A stretch of DNA of 64,000 nt, from contig NC_021149.1 of assembly GCF_000380335.1 (NCBI RefSeq), forward strand, positions 1,612,001-1,676,000, written 5' to 3'. The stretch comes from Azotobacter vinelandii CA. Its GTDB lineage: Bacteria > Pseudomonadota > Gammaproteobacteria > Pseudomonadales > Pseudomonadaceae. A program made the translations under genes and the position numbers. Shown here in pieces: positions 50,138 through 59,980 of this stretch. The notes under the pieces were generated by a model that was not told the origin of the DNA, did not search any database, and saw only the letters and a program-made list of their open reading frames with translations. Within the stretch, counting starts at the first letter, position 1. Each line of letters begins with the position of its first letter.

Positions 50138-51256
50138 TCAGCGCAGCGACTTGCGCAGCCGCGACAGGGCGCCGACGAAGAACACCCCGCCGATCGAGGC
50201 GATCGCGAGAAGCTGCGGCCAGACCACGGCAAGGCCGGCGCCGCGGAACAGGATGCCCTGGGCCAGTATGATGAAATGGGTGGTGGGTGCGGCCAGCATG
50301 ATGTTCTGCACCGGCTCGGGCATGCTTTCGCGCGGTGTCTGGCCGCCGGAAAGGATCTGCAGCGGGATCAGCACCAGGATGAACAGCATGCCCAGTTGCG
50401 GCATGGACTGGGCGACGGTGCCGAAGAAGATGCCCATGGAGGTGGTGGCGAACAGGTGCAGGGCGGTACCCAGCAGAAACAGCGGGATCGAGCCGGCGAT
50501 GGGCACGCCCAGCCAGCCCTCCACCACGAAGTGCAGGGACAGGCCGGAGGCCAGCAGCACGACCAGGCCCATCGCCCAGACCTTGGAGACCATGATCTCG
50601 AACGGGGTGATCGGCATCACCAGCAGGTGTTCAATGGTGCCGTGCTCGCGTTCGCGGATCAGCGCCGCGCCGGTGAGGATGATCGACAGCATGGTGATCT
50701 GGTTGACCACCTCGTTGATCGAACCGAACCAGGCGCGGGTCAGGTTGGGATTGAACTCCGAGCGGATCACCGCCTGCACGGGAACGGCCTCTTCGCCCCG
50801 GTAGCGCTTGACGAAGGCGTCGACCTCGGTGCTCACGATCTGCTGGATGTGTCCCGCGCCGGTGAAAGCCTGGCTGACCTGGGTCGCGTCGACGTTGAGC
50901 TGGATGGTCGGTTGCCGGCCGTTCAGCAGGTCCTGCTGGAACTTGGGCGGGATGTTCAGGGTGAAGGTGTAGTCGCCCCGGTCCATGCCCTGGTCCATCT
51001 GCTCCTGCGACTGGAGCATCCGGGGCTGGATGAAGTAGGGCATCTGGAAGGCGTCGAGAATCCGCGCGGAGACCTGCGAGCGGTCCTCGTCGATCACGGC
51101 GACGGTGGCGCGGTAGGGCGATTCCGGCACGCCGGTGGCGCTGGAATAGATGGCCAGGCTGAAGGAGTAGACGATCAGCGCCAGCATGGTCCGGTCGCGG
51201 TACAGGCTGCGCAGTTCCTTGAGTCCGAGTTGCAGGATGTTGGAGAGCTTGCGCAT
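50138..51256 (-). CDS. ABC-2 type permease, YhhJ-like
   Basis: A 372-residue inner-membrane protein. One N-terminal span (TMLALIVYSFSLAIYSSAT), a periplasmic domain of about 140 residues, then five spans with the ABC-2 motif region LTGAALIREREHGTIEHLLVMPITPFEIM. It is the third gene of a HlyD-RbbA-YhhJ set: its start is one base after the stop of the RbbA-like gene (TGACATG). It likely forms the channel partner with RbbA's own membrane domain for export of an unknown compound. Confidence 0.87.
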   Translation of the reverse strand: MRKLSNILQLGLKELRSLYRDRTMLALIVYSFSLAIYSSATGVPESPYRATVAVIDEDRSQVSARILDAFQMPYFIQPRMLQSQEQMDQGMDRGDYTFTLNIPPKFQQDLLNGRQPTIQLNVDATQVSQAFTGAGHIQQIVSTEVDAFVKRYRGEEAVPVQAVIRSEFNPNLTRAWFGSINEVVNQITMLSIILTGAALIREREHGTIEHLLVMPITPFEIMVSKVWAMGLVVLLASGLSLHFVVEGWLGVPIAGSIPLFLLGTALHLFATTSMGIFFGTVAQSMPQLGMLFILVLIPLQILSGGQTPRESMPEPVQNIMLAAPTTHFIILAQGILFRGAGLAVVWPQLLAIASIGGVFFVGALSRLRKSLR

Positions 51257-51257
51257 G

Positions 51258-53993
51258 TCAGCGTTCCTGTTTCTTCAGGCCGACGACGCTGATGAGGGTC
51301 AGCAGCGGGGCGGTCACCAGCAGGGCGATGAAATAGGGCAGCAGATCCCCCAGGCCCAGGGCCTTGGAGAAGGCGCCCCGGCTGATGGTCAGGAAATGGC
51401 TGGTCGGGTAGAGCTGGCCGGTGAGGGCGCCGATGCCCTCCAGGGCGGAAACCGGGTGCAGCAGCCCGGAGAACTGGATCGCCGGCAGCAGGGTGACGAT
51501 GGTGGTGCCGAAGATGGCGGCGATCTGGCTGTTGGTCACCGTGGACATCAACAGGCCCAGGCCGGTGGAGCAGGCGACGTAGAGCAGCGCGCCCAGGATC
51601 AGCGCCGACAGGCTGCCGCTGACCGGCACGTCGAGCACGGCCACGGCGAAGACCAGCAGCATGAGGAAGTTGATCAGGCCGATCAGTATGTAGATCAGTT
51701 GCTTGCCGAGCAGAAATTCCAGCCGGGTCACCGGGGTGGTGTAGAGGTTGGTGATCGATCCCAGCTCCTTTTCGCGCACCACGCCCAGGGCGGTGAGCAT
51801 GGCCGGGATCATCATCAGCAGCAGCGGGATGACCGCCGGGACCATGGCCGGCAGACTCAGCACGTTGGGGTTGTAGCGGTAGCGCAGGGCCACTTCGGCG
51901 AGGCTGGCGCCCTGGCCGGCTGGATCGCGGGCGGCCAGTTCTTCGAGGTAGCGCTGGTGGATGCCCTGGACGTAGCCCTTGACGGTGTCGGCGCGCATGG
52001 GCATGGCGCCGTCGATCCAGAAGGCCACCTGCGGGACGGCGCCGCGCTTGAGGTCGCGGCCGAAGTTCGGCGGGATCTCCACCGCCACGCTGATCTCGCC
52101 GCCGCGCAGGCGCCGGTCCAGGTCGGCATAGTCGGTCAACGGCGGCTGCTCGGTGAAGTAGCGCGGCGAACCGGACAGGGCCAGCGCGTAGTCCTGGCTG
52201 GCGCCGCTCTGGTCGCGGTCGAGCACGGCGTATTTCAGGTCTTCCACGTCCATGGTGATGCCGTAGCTCATGATCGCCATCAGCAGCAGGGTGCCCAGCA
52301 GGGCCAGGGAGCCGCGGATCGGGTCGCGGCGCAGCTCCGTCGCCTCGCGCAGGAAATAGCTGTACAGGCGCCGCGGGCTGAAGCCCTCGGACGGAGCCGT
52401 GGCGTCCGCCGCCGCAGGCGCCGCCGTGTCGGCGGCGGGGGATTCGGCGAGCGGCTCGTCGCCGCCGGCGCTGGCGGCATCCCGCAGGTAGGCGATGAAG
52501 GTTTCCTCCAGGGTCGGCAGGCCGCGCTTTTCCATCAGGGCGCGGGGCGAGTCGCTGTCCAGCACGCGGCCGGCGTGCATCATGGAGATGCGGTCGCAGC
52601 GCAGCGCCTCGTTCATGAAGTGGGTGGAGATGAAGATGGTCACCCCGTCCTGGCGCGACAACTGGATCAGCAGTTCCCAGAAGTTGTCCCGCGCGACCGG
52701 GTCGACGCCGGAGGTGGGTTCGTCGAGGATCAGGATTTCCGGGTTGTGCAGCACCGCCACGGCCAGCGAGAGGCGCTGGCGCATGCCCAGCGGCAGTTGT
52801 TCGGGCAGGCTGTCGCCGACCTGGCGCAGGTCGAAGCGGTCGAGCATTTCGCCGATGCGCGGCGTGCGCTGCGCCTCGGGGAGGTGGAACAGGCGGGCGT
52901 GCAGCTCCAGGTTCTGCAGGACCGTCAGTTCGCCGTAGAGGGAGAACGCCTGGGACATGTAGCCCACCCGCCGGCGCGTGTCGATGTCCTTCGGGTCCAC
53001 CGGCTGGCCGAACAGCAGGGCCTGGCCCTCGCTGGCCGGCAGCAGGCCGGTGAGCATCTTCATGGTGGTGGATTTGCCGCAGCCGTTGGAGCCGAGGAAG
53101 CCGAAGATTTCCCCGCGTTCGATGCGGAAGTCCACGTGGTCCACCGCGACGAAGTCGCCGAAGCGGCAGGTCAGGCCATGGGCCTCGATGGCGGCCTCGC
53201 GGCTGTCGGCGGCCAGCGGCGGGATCTCCAGGGCGTGGTGGCCGCGGCGCTTCTCCTCGGGCAGCAGGGCGATGAAGGCGGTCTCCAGGTCGGCGCTGCC
53301 GGTGCGGGCGAGGATCTCGCCGGGGCTGCCGGTGTCCAGGACCTTGCCGTCGTCCATGACCACCAGCCAGTCGAAACGTTGCGCCTCGTCCATGTAGGCG
53401 GTGGCCACCAGCACACTCATGCCGGCGCGGTTGTCGCGGATGCGTTCGATCAGTTCCCAGAACTGGCTGCGCGCCAGCGGGTCGACGCCGGTGGTGGGTT
53501 CGTCGAGGATCAGCAGGTCGGGGTCGTGGATCAGCGAACAGCAGAGGCCGAGCTTCTGCTTCATGCCGCCGGAGAGCTTGCCCGCCGGCCGCTCGGTGAA
53601 AGGCGCCAGGCCGGTGCTGCGGGTCAGGTCGGCGATGCGTGCGTCGCGCTCCGCCCGGTCCTGGCCGAACAGGCGGCCGAAGAACTCCAGGTTCTCGCGC
53701 ACGGTCAGCGTCGGGTAGAGGTTCTTGCCCAGCCCCTGGGGCATGTAGGCGATGCGCGGGCAGACCCGGCGGCGGTGGGCGGCGTCGGCCATGTCGCCGT
53801 CCAGCACACTGATGCTGCCCTGCTGGATACGCCGCGCGCCGGAGATCAGCGCCAGCAGGCTGGACTTGCCGACGCCGTCCGGACCGATCAGGCCCACCAT
53901 GCGGTTGGCGGGGATTTCCAGGTCGAGCCGGTCCAGGGCGCAAGTCCGGCCATAGCGCAGGGTGACCCCGGCAAGCTGGGCGACGCCGCTCAT
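51258..53993 (-). CDS. rbbA: RbbA-type double ABC ATPase fused to ABC-2 permease
   Basis: 911 residues with two ABC domains and a C-terminal membrane domain. ABC1: [12 protein letters not shown] (Walker A), [10 protein letters not shown] (signature), [10 protein letters not shown] (Walker B). ABC2: [12 protein letters not shown], a degenerate signature [20 protein letters not shown]. From about 560 comes an ABC-2 permease half with [27 protein letters not shown]. coli RbbA was described as a ribosome-associated ATPase, yet the fusion and neighbours indicate an exporter. ATG 53993 overlaps the HlyD stop (ATGA); an in-frame ATG 33 bases upstream lies inside the HlyD gene. Confidence 0.92.
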   Translation of the reverse strand: MSGVAQLAGVTLRYGRTCALDRLDLEIPANRMVGLIGPDGVGKSSLLALISGARRIQQGSISVLDGDMADAAHRRRVCPRIAYMPQGLGKNLYPTLTVRENLEFFGRLFGQDRAERDARIADLTRSTGLAPFTERPAGKLSGGMKQKLGLCCSLIHDPDLLILDEPTTGVDPLARSQFWELIERIRDNRAGMSVLVATAYMDEAQRFDWLVVMDDGKVLDTGSPGEILARTGSADLETAFIALLPEEKRRGHHALEIPPLAADSREAAIEAHGLTCRFGDFVAVDHVDFRIERGEIFGFLGSNGCGKSTTMKMLTGLLPASEGQALLFGQPVDPKDIDTRRRVGYMSQAFSLYGELTVLQNLELHARLFHLPEAQRTPRIGEMLDRFDLRQVGDSLPEQLPLGMRQRLSLAVAVLHNPEILILDEPTSGVDPVARDNFWELLIQLSRQDGVTIFISTHFMNEALRCDRISMMHAGRVLDSDSPRALMEKRGLPTLEETFIAYLRDAASAGGDEPLAESPAADTAAPAAADATAPSEGFSPRRLYSYFLREATELRRDPIRGSLALLGTLLLMAIMSYGITMDVEDLKYAVLDRDQSGASQDYALALSGSPRYFTEQPPLTDYADLDRRLRGGEISVAVEIPPNFGRDLKRGAVPQVAFWIDGAMPMRADTVKGYVQGIHQRYLEELAARDPAGQGASLAEVALRYRYNPNVLSLPAMVPAVIPLLLMMIPAMLTALGVVREKELGSITNLYTTPVTRLEFLLGKQLIYILIGLINFLMLLVFAVAVLDVPVSGSLSALILGALLYVACSTGLGLLMSTVTNSQIAAIFGTTIVTLLPAIQFSGLLHPVSALEGIGALTGQLYPTSHFLTISRGAFSKALGLGDLLPYFIALLVTAPLLTLISVVGLKKQER

Positions 53994-55066
53994 GGGACTA
54001 GGTTGACCTGCAGGTGGGTGGGCCATTCGAGCGCCGGGTCGAGCTTCACGTAGGCCCGGCCGGGCAGGCCGGTCTTGACCTGCTCGAGGTGTCTTTCCAG
54101 GAGTTGCGGATCGATCCGCGCCTTGAGGCGGAACATCAGTTTTTCCCGCTCGGTTTCGGTCTCGACGGCCTTGGGGGTGAACTGGGCGACGCTGGCGACG
54201 TAGCTGATCCTGGCCGGGATCACGTAGTGCGGGGCGGCGTCCACCACCAGGTGGGCATCGCTGCCGAGGGCCACCCGGCCGGCCTCGCGGGTGGGCAGGA
54301 AGAAGGTCATGTAGACGTCGGTCAGGTCGATCAGGTTGAGCACCTTGCCGCCGGCGGCGAGCACTTCGCCCGGCTCGGCCACGCGGTATTGCACGCGGGC
54401 CACCCGGTCGGTCTTCAACTGGCTGTCGTCGATGTCCGCCTGCAGGCGCCGCACCGTCGCCCTGGCGGCCTCCAGGGTGGACTCGGCCTCGATCACCTCG
54501 GATTCGGCCGCCTTGATCGTGGCCTCGGCCGAAAGCACCTGGGCGCGCGCCGTCGCCAGCGCCGCCTGGGCGCTGAGCATGTTGGCGCGGTCGTCGTCGA
54601 GTTGCTGGCGCGACATGGCGTTGCGCTTGACCAGGATATCGGTGCGCTGGAAGTGCTTTTCCGCCGCGACCAGTTCGGCCTGGCGCTGGCGCACCACGGA
54701 TTCGGCGGCGGCATGCTCGCTGCGGCGCTGGGCGACCCGCGCGCGGGCGGTCAGGATGGCGTTCTCGGCCTTGCTCACCTGGGCCTTGGCTTCGCCCAAC
54801 TGGGCCTCCAGGACCTGGGTGTCCATGCGGGCCAGGATCTGGCCGGGCTGGACGAAGTCGCCTTCGTCGACGTGGATCTCGGCGATGCGGCCGGAGAGCT
54901 TGGTCGCCACGTCGACCTCGGTCGCCTCGATGCGTCCGTTGCCGCTGGCGAATCCCTCGCCGAGGCCGGTCGGGCGCAACTCCAGCCAGGCCAGGCCGGC
55001 CAGACCGGCCAGCAGCGCGATGGCCACCAGGCTCCGGATGAGAGGTTTCTTGACTGCCTGTTTCAT
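53990..55066 (-). CDS. HlyD/EmrA-type membrane fusion protein, YhiI-like
   Basis: A 358-residue periplasmic adaptor: an N-terminal anchor ([19 protein letters not shown]), a biotinyl-lipoyl half-motif [24 protein letters not shown], a long coiled coil rich in Ala/Glu/Gln (about 85-205), and the beta-barrel domain [26 protein letters not shown]. It joins the inner-membrane RbbA/YhhJ pump to an outer-membrane channel. First gene of the coupled operon. The region 55067-55217 upstream should hold its promoter. Confidence 0.9.
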   Translation of the reverse strand: MKQAVKKPLIRSLVAIALLAGLAGLAWLELRPTGLGEGFASGNGRIEATEVDVATKLSGRIAEIHVDEGDFVQPGQILARMDTQVLEAQLGEAKAQVSKAENAILTARARVAQRRSEHAAAESVVRQRQAELVAAEKHFQRTDILVKRNAMSRQQLDDDRANMLSAQAALATARAQVLSAEATIKAAESEVIEAESTLEAARATVRRLQADIDDSQLKTDRVARVQYRVAEPGEVLAAGGKVLNLIDLTDVYMTFFLPTREAGRVALGSDAHLVVDAAPHYVIPARISYVASVAQFTPKAVETETEREKLMFRLKARIDPQLLERHLEQVKTGLPGRAYVKLDPALEWPTHLQVNLVP

Positions 55067-55217
55067 GAGGTGCGGATTCCTGACTGCGAGGGAGGCGCCT
55101 GGAAGGCCGGACGGCTGGCGTTTCTGTGGCGAGTATAGCGATGGGCCGGTTCGCCTCCTATTGACCTGGGCCAGGGCTCGGGCCGTCTTGCCGCACCGGT
55201 TCGTGCCTCGGGCGGGA

Positions 55218-55400
55218 TTGACATCCTCCCCTCCCTCTCGCTGACGCTTGCCGCCCAAAAGGCGAAAAGGAAGGGGATTCCTACCGTGTTCAGCCCACCC
55301 GGGCCGACTCACCTCGGCGGGTTCCTGCTGCTGGCGGCCTTACCACACCGCTCACTTCACAGGCGAACCGGGCGTGTCCCGCCCTTGACACATTGATCGC
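55218..55400 (-). ncRNA. Predicted omega RNA (reRNA) of TnpB
   Basis: By analogy with ISDra2 and related elements, the guide RNA scaffold covers the 3' end of tnpB and the right end of the element. It finishes with GAGGATGTCAA at 55218, and the guide is the following flanking DNA (TCCCGCCCGAGGCACG on the minus strand). The right end has a foldable block (CGCCTTTTGGGCGG and AAGCGTCAGCGA). The 5' boundary is a guess. Confidence 0.5.
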
Positions 55401-56501
55401 GCCGACCACATCGGCGTTTTCCTCGAAACCACACTCCACGCACTCGAACCGGGCCTGGCTCTGCCGGTTGTCCGCCGACACATGCCCGCAGCACGGGCAG
55501 GTGCGGCTGGTGTTCCGTGGCGGCACGGCAACGAGCCAGCCGCCGTTCCACGCCAGCTTGTAGTCCAGTTGGCGGCGGAACTCGAACCAGCCCTGGTCGA
55601 GGATGGCTTTGTTCAGGCCGGACTTGGCCCGAACGTTTCTGCCCGGTACTTCGGTTGTGCCTGCCGCCGACCTGGACAGGTTCCGCACCGGCAAGTCCTC
55701 GATACACACCATCGCGTGGTTTTGGCTGATCGTGGTCGAGATCTTGTGCAGGTAGTCACGGCGGGCGTTGCCGATCCGGGAATGGATACGCTGGATGCGG
55801 GCTTTCGCCTTCTTCCAGTTGTTGCTGAGTCGGGTTTTGCGGCTCATCGCCCGCTGCGCCTTGCGCAGCCTGTCCTCGTGCCGCTTGAAGCTGTTGAGCG
55901 GAGCGTAGAACGTGCCGTCCGAGAGCGTGGCGAAGCGGGACACCCCCATGTCGATGCCGACCGCACCACCCTTCGGGATGGGTTGCGCCATCTTGCGCTC
56001 GGTCTGGATGGACACGAACCACTTGCCGCAACACTGGCTGACGGTGACGTTCTTCACCATGCCGGACACGTTCCGGCTGTTGCGATAACGCAGCCAGCCG
56101 AGCTTGGGCAGGAACAGGCGGCTATTTTCCTGGTTGAGCTTGATCTGCTTCGGGTCGGGATAGCGGAAGCTGTCGCGCCGGCCCTTCTTCTTGAAGCGCG
56201 GGAAGTCGGCCCGCTGGGCGAAGAAATTGGCGTAGGCTCGCTCCAGGTCCTTGAGTGCCTGTTGCAGCGGATGAACCGGTGCATCCGCCAGCCAGGCCGT
56301 CTCCGGATCATGCCGCCATTCCGTGAGCCGCTTGCACAGTCCGGCATAGCCGAGCCTCGATTCGCCCTGTTCGTAGCGTTCCTTTTGCCACGCCAATGCC
56401 TTGTTGAACACGAACCGGCACGAGCCAGCGAAGCGGCGCATCTGGCGCTGCTGTTCGCCGGTTGGCATCACTTCGAATTTGAAGGCTTGAAGTCGAAGCA
56501 T
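55290..56501 (-). CDS. tnpB: TnpB RNA-guided nuclease (IS200/IS605 family)
   Basis: 403 residues, full length for TnpB. The N-terminal OrfB HTH region is [34 protein letters not shown]. RuvC motifs: [15 protein letters not shown] (Asp), [11 protein letters not shown] (Glu), [15 protein letters not shown] (Asp). A zinc ribbon of four cysteines lies between (CPCCGHVSA ... CVECGF). All catalytic residues are intact. TnpB uses a right-end RNA to find and cut the empty donor site next to its TAM, keeping the element in place. Catalytic text looks undamaged. Confidence 0.93.
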   Translation of the reverse strand: MLRLQAFKFEVMPTGEQQRQMRRFAGSCRFVFNKALAWQKERYEQGESRLGYAGLCKRLTEWRHDPETAWLADAPVHPLQQALKDLERAYANFFAQRADFPRFKKKGRRDSFRYPDPKQIKLNQENSRLFLPKLGWLRYRNSRNVSGMVKNVTVSQCCGKWFVSIQTERKMAQPIPKGGAVGIDMGVSRFATLSDGTFYAPLNSFKRHEDRLRKAQRAMSRKTRLSNNWKKAKARIQRIHSRIGNARRDYLHKISTTISQNHAMVCIEDLPVRNLSRSAAGTTEVPGRNVRAKSGLNKAILDQGWFEFRRQLDYKLAWNGGWLVAVPPRNTSRTCPCCGHVSADNRQSQARFECVECGFEENADVVGAINVSRAGHARFACEVSGVVRPPAAGTRRGESARVG

Positions 56502-56600
56502 GGAAAGGACTGTCTATCCGTACAGGCGCGAGTATAGGGCCGCTCCGTACCCCGCGCTAGCCTTCCCCGGCCTGAAGGCCGAGGCTTGCCGCACACTGGG

Positions 56601-57599
56601 TCAATCCGCGCGCGGATCGCGGTAGCTTTCCAGCAGGCGCATGTAGTTGGCGCGCACGTAGTTGTCGCGCTTTTGCTGCCGCGCCCAGCTCATCTGCCCG
56701 CGAATCCGTTCCAGCGACTGGCCGCGCCGGCTCTGCAGCCAGGCCTCCAGTCCGCAGAGCAGGGTGTGCACGTGCGCGGGGCCGTGGCGCAGGATGGCGG
56801 CGGTGGTCATCACCGTATCGGCGCCGGCCAGCAGGTACTTCACCACCTGTTCGACGTCCTCCACGCCGCCGGAGGCGGCCAGCGAACCCTTGACCCGCCC
56901 GGCCAGCAGGGCGATCCACAGCAGCGGCAGACGCATTTCCCCCGGACTGCTCAGTTCCAGGGTACTGATCGGTTGCAGGCGCTGCAGGTCGATGTCCGGC
57001 TGCAGGTAGCGGTTGAAGATCACCAGGCCGTCGGCGCCGCCCTCCAGCAGACGGCTGGCCATGTTGCCGATGGCGCTGAAGTAGGGCGGCATCTTCACCG
57101 CCACCGGGATCTTCACCGTCCGGCGTACGGCGGCCAGCACTTCGAGGTAACGCTGCTCGACCGCCGTGCCGGGTTCCAGCGGATCGACCGGCACGAAATA
57201 CAGGTTGAGTTCCAGGGCGTCGGCGCCGGCCTCCTCCAGCAGGGCGGCGTAGTGCGTCCAATGGTTGGCCGAGGCGCCGTTGAGGCTGGCGATGACCGGT
57301 ACCGAGAGTTCCGCCTTGGCGCGCATGATCAGCGCCAGGTGGCTCTCCGGAATCATCCCGTAGGGACCGCCCTCGACCGGCGGGAGAAACGCCGGTACAT
57401 CGCTGCAGGCCGCGCCGATGCTGGCGTAGTCGTTGGCGCCGGCCTCCAGTTGTTCCTGGAACACCGAGGGCAGCACGACCGCACCGATTCCGGCGTCGTC
57501 CAGCCGGTGCAGGTGATCGAGTTCGGCGTTCTGCGGCGAGGCCGAAGCGATCAGCGGGTTGCGCAGGGACAGGCCCAGATAGGTGGTGGTCAGGTTCAA
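56601..57599 (-). CDS. Dihydroorotate dehydrogenase-like flavoprotein
   Basis: 332 residues with the DHOD TIM-barrel pattern: YLGLSLRNPLIASASPQNAELDHL, VPVIASLNGASANHWTHYA, ALELNLYFVP, VAVKMPPYFSAIGNMA, GADGLVIFNRYLQPDID, SLAASGGVEDVEQVVKYLLAGADTV. This is the DHOD-like group whose substrate is unknown and which is often placed near ferredoxin oxidoreductases; pyrimidine synthesis is unlikely to be its only role. Its TGA stop is part of the TTGAC site where the TnpB element inserted, so the reading frame was spared. It follows the reductase gene by 30 bases and may share its transcript. Confidence 0.83.
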   Translation of the reverse strand: MNLTTTYLGLSLRNPLIASASPQNAELDHLHRLDDAGIGAVVLPSVFQEQLEAGANDYASIGAACSDVPAFLPPVEGGPYGMIPESHLALIMRAKAELSVPVIASLNGASANHWTHYAALLEEAGADALELNLYFVPVDPLEPGTAVEQRYLEVLAAVRRTVKIPVAVKMPPYFSAIGNMASRLLEGGADGLVIFNRYLQPDIDLQRLQPISTLELSSPGEMRLPLLWIALLAGRVKGSLAASGGVEDVEQVVKYLLAGADTVMTTAAILRHGPAHVHTLLCGLEAWLQSRRGQSLERIRGQMSWARQQKRDNYVRANYMRLLESYRDPRAD

Positions 57600-57629
57600 G
57601 GCGTGTCTCCCGGGGTCAATGGTCTCTCC

Positions 57630-58640
57630 TCAGATATCCAGGCAGATCTTCCCGAAATGCCGTCCGCTTTCCTCGTGCCGGAAGGCTTCGACCATTTCCG
57701 TCAGGGGAAAATGGCGGTCGATGACCGGCCGCATGCCCGTCGCTTCGATGGCGCGGATCATGTCCTTCTGCTGGCGGCGGCTGCCGACGATCAGGCCCTG
57801 CAGGCGCAACTGCCGGGTCAGCGCCGTGGCCAGCGGCAGGTGGGCCGAGAGTCCGGACAGGATGCCGATCACCGCGATATGCCCGCCGATGCGCGCGGCG
57901 ATCATCGATTGTTCCAGCGTAGCCGGCCCGCCCACCTCGATGACATGGTCGACGCCGCGCCCGTCGGTCAGACGTCTCACCCTGTCGCCCCATTGCGGCT
58001 CCTTGTGGTAGTTGATCAGATGGTCCGCGCCCAGGGCTTCGAGACGGGCGAGCTTGTCGTCGCTGGAGGAGGTGGCGATGACCGTCGCTCCGGCCAGCTT
58101 GGCGAACTGCAGGGCGAACACCGAGACCCCGCCGCTGCCCTGCACCAGCACGGTCTCGCCGGGCTTGAGGGCGCCGTCGGCCATCAGCGCGCGCCAGGCG
58201 GTCAGCCCGGCGGTGGTCAGGGTCGCCGCCTCGGCGTGGCTCCAGCCCTGCGGCGCGTGGGTGAAGGCGGTCGCCGGCAGGGTCGCCTGTTCGCGGGCGA
58301 AACCGTCGACGCCGTCGCCCGGTACGGTGGTGAAACCTTCGACCTCGGGCTCGCCGTCCAGCCAGGTGGGGAAGAAGGTGCTGACCACCCGGTCGCCCGG
58401 CTTGAATTCGTCGACCCCGCTGCCCACCGCGAGGACTTCGCCGGCGCCGTCCGACAGGAGGATGCGCGGCTCGGCCGGCCCCCAGGCGCCGCTGACCACC
58501 AGGTAGTCGTGGTAGTTGAGCGAACTGGCGCGGATGCGCACGACGATCTCGCCGGCCTTCGGTTCGACCGGCTCGCCGGTTTCCAGGGTGATGCGCTCGA
58601 AGCCGCCGCCGGGTTGTACGCGCAGGGTGCGGATGCTCAT
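57630..58640 (-). CDS. Zinc-free MDR alcohol dehydrogenase / quinone oxidoreductase-like
   Basis: 336 residues of the medium-chain reductase family. GroES-like part IRASSLNYHDYLVVSGAW...LLSDGAGEVLAVGSGVDEFKPGDRV; nucleotide fold VLVQGSGGVSVFALQFAKLAGATVIATSSSDDKLARLEALGADHLINY. The Cys and Glu zinc ligands are not in place, so it belongs to the zinc-independent NAD(P)H:quinone or enoyl reductase side. Substrate unknown. It is the first gene of a likely two-gene unit with the DHOD-like gene. Confidence 0.85.
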   Translation of the reverse strand: MSIRTLRVQPGGGFERITLETGEPVEPKAGEIVVRIRASSLNYHDYLVVSGAWGPAEPRILLSDGAGEVLAVGSGVDEFKPGDRVVSTFFPTWLDGEPEVEGFTTVPGDGVDGFAREQATLPATAFTHAPQGWSHAEAATLTTAGLTAWRALMADGALKPGETVLVQGSGGVSVFALQFAKLAGATVIATSSSDDKLARLEALGADHLINYHKEPQWGDRVRRLTDGRGVDHVIEVGGPATLEQSMIAARIGGHIAVIGILSGLSAHLPLATALTRQLRLQGLIVGSRRQQKDMIRAIEATGMRPVIDRHFPLTEMVEAFRHEESGRHFGKICLDI

Positions 58641-58714
58641 GGTCTTTCCTCGTGGGTTGGATGGGTGGATGTCGCACTGTTCTCGACGGCGCCGTGCCGT
58701 CGTCGGGCAGTCTA

Positions 58715-59011
58715 GGGCGTGTCATCAATTGTTTCCCCGGTTGCGTTGCTGCCGGAAATGGGGCCTGGCCGGGCCGCGTTCGGCAAGGCGCAGCCTGCAG
58801 GCAATGGTCATTCCCTTGCCAAAGGCTGCAACGCCGCCTGGCCCCATTTCCGGCGCAACCTAGGCGGCCCCACCCGCAGGGACGGGCCTGTTTTGGCACA
58901 GCGCGGCGTTGCTCGTCGTTCGTTTGGAATCACCAAACTTCTCTCCTCGCGCCTTGCCCTGTGCCAAAACAGGCTCCGTCGCAACGCGGGAAACAATTGA
59001 TGACACGCCCT
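58715..59011. mobile_element. MITE-like element with 24-bp inverted ends and nested palindromes
   Basis: Perfect 24-bp terminal inverted repeats (AGGGCGTGTCATCAATTGTT and four more bases) at 58715-58738 and 58988-59011. Inside are two further hairpins: a 15-bp pair at 58751-58765 and 58840-58854, and a 16-bp pair (GCCTGTTTTGGCACAG) at 58886-58901 and 58959-58974, with a small GTTTGG/CCAAAC hairpin in the latter's loop. There is no coding capacity. The layout fits a non-autonomous IS derivative. No clear target duplication. 59012-59245 has only short frames. Confidence 0.72.
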
Positions 59012-59245
59012 GGCGATGCACGATGCGGAACCCATCCGCTCGGGTAGGCGGCCATGGCGGAACTGTTTTTGCGTGCTGGCCTTGACCGTTGCGCGATGCC
59101 TCACCTTACTTAATACCGTGAGGTAAGGCAGGCCGATGGTCGTTCCTCTTTTGTCCGGTGTGCTTCACAAGGATGCACCGGAGGGGCCTCTGTAGCTCGG
59201 CTGGCCGCCGGCTAGGAAGCTATAAGAAGAAGGAGGGACTTGTGC

Positions 59246-59398
59246 ATGCGGCAGATCAACGAGTGCGATCCTTGCTTTGAGGAAAACGAAAAGGATAAAG
59301 CGGGCAAGCGTGGCGGTCATGAAGACGTTTTCACCCGCTGCCTGCAAGTAGGGATGCTTCTGATGTACGGCACCGCTTTTCTGGGAATGCTTTTCTGA
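59246..59398 (+). CDS. 50-residue Cys-rich small membrane protein with strong ribosome site
   Basis: ATG 59246 follows a perfect AGGAGG at 59231-59236. The product starts with a charged head carrying Cys at residues 7, 10 and 32 (ECDPCFEENEKDK) and ends with one hydrophobic segment (VGMLLMYGTAFLGMLF). The CxxC pair suggests metal or redox chemistry. I do not recognise a family. The strong ribosome site and clean stop make expression plausible. Confidence 0.6.
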   Translation: MRQINECDPCFEENEKDKAGKRGGHEDVFTRCLQVGMLLMYGTAFLGMLF

Positions 59399-59535
59399 AC
59401 TTCCGTTCCGCTCGCCCTGGGCCGGATGAACGGGCGGCGACGCGGGACGCCGAATGGAGAAGCGGCTCCGCCGGAGGCCCGCCAGGCCCGGTCGATGGAG
59501 CCGTTCACCGCCATAAGTGCCACGGAGGGCGTTGC

Positions 59536-59673
59536 ATGTCGATAGACACCTTGTTTCTTCTCGCTCTTGCCGGCGCGGCCCTGTTCGCGGCCGGCCTTTA
59601 TGTCGAGCATCTGACGCGGCCGCGGGCCGCCGAGGCGAAGAGGAAGGCCGCGTCGCGCCGGGTGCCGGGCTGA
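59536..59673 (+). CDS. 45-residue single-span membrane protein, unknown
   Basis: ATG 59536 is preceded by CGGAGGG. One N-terminal span (LFLLALAGAALFAAGLYV) and a basic C-terminal tail (RPRAAEAKRKAASRR) that would face the cytosol. It lies upstream of the Rsm-type RNA. Function unknown. Confidence 0.55.
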   Translation: MSIDTLFLLALAGAALFAAGLYVEHLTRPRAAEAKRKAASRRVPG

Positions 59674-59800
59674 ACGCGTCGATGCCGTGGCGGCCCGTCT
59701 CCGATCGCTTCCGCCGGGGCCGGGGCTGCGTTCGCCATCGACCCGGGGCAGGCGTTTCGTGGCCAGCCGTGGCTGAAAGCGGCCCGATTGCCCGGTGCTG

Positions 59801-59818
59801 TGTAAGCCATTGCCTACA
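59801..59818 (+). promoter_or_regulatory. GacA-binding upstream activating sequence
   Basis: TGTAAGCCATTGCCTACA matches the GacA box (TGTAAG-N6-CTTACA) with a single mismatch in the right half. It lies about 180 bases before the predicted start of the Rsm RNA, the distance known for rsmY/rsmZ promoters. The stretch between is AT-rich (59866-59925), as at those promoters. Confidence 0.85.
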
Positions 59819-59945
59819 GGATATGTAGGTCAGATGGTTGCCCGCATCCTGGACGAGTTACTGGGTATCTTTTAATTTATTGATTTTTATGGGTATTTTT
59901 TATTTTTTGGGAAGCGTCGTGGCGCCGGGAGCGGGTTTTGGCCCC

Positions 59946-59973
59946 TTGTTCCGCCCGGGGCGCACGCTAATAT
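59946..59973 (+). promoter_or_regulatory. Sigma-70 promoter of the Rsm RNA
   Basis: TTGTTC (59946-59951), 16-base spacer, TAATAT (59968-59973). It predicts a transcript start near 59981. Confidence 0.6.
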
Positions 59974-59980
59974 CGCGTCC

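Larger units (their letters stand above)
55218..56599 (-). mobile_element. IS200/IS605-type element carrying only tnpB
   Basis: On the minus strand the element begins after TTGAC (complement of 56600-56604), with a left-end hairpin CCTCGGCC/GGCCGGGG just inside (around 56565-56585). It ends with GAGGATGTCAA at 55218, the usual right end of this group. No tnpA (Y1 transposase) is present, so it is an IS1341-like, single-gene element. No target duplication is expected or seen. Confidence 0.78.
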
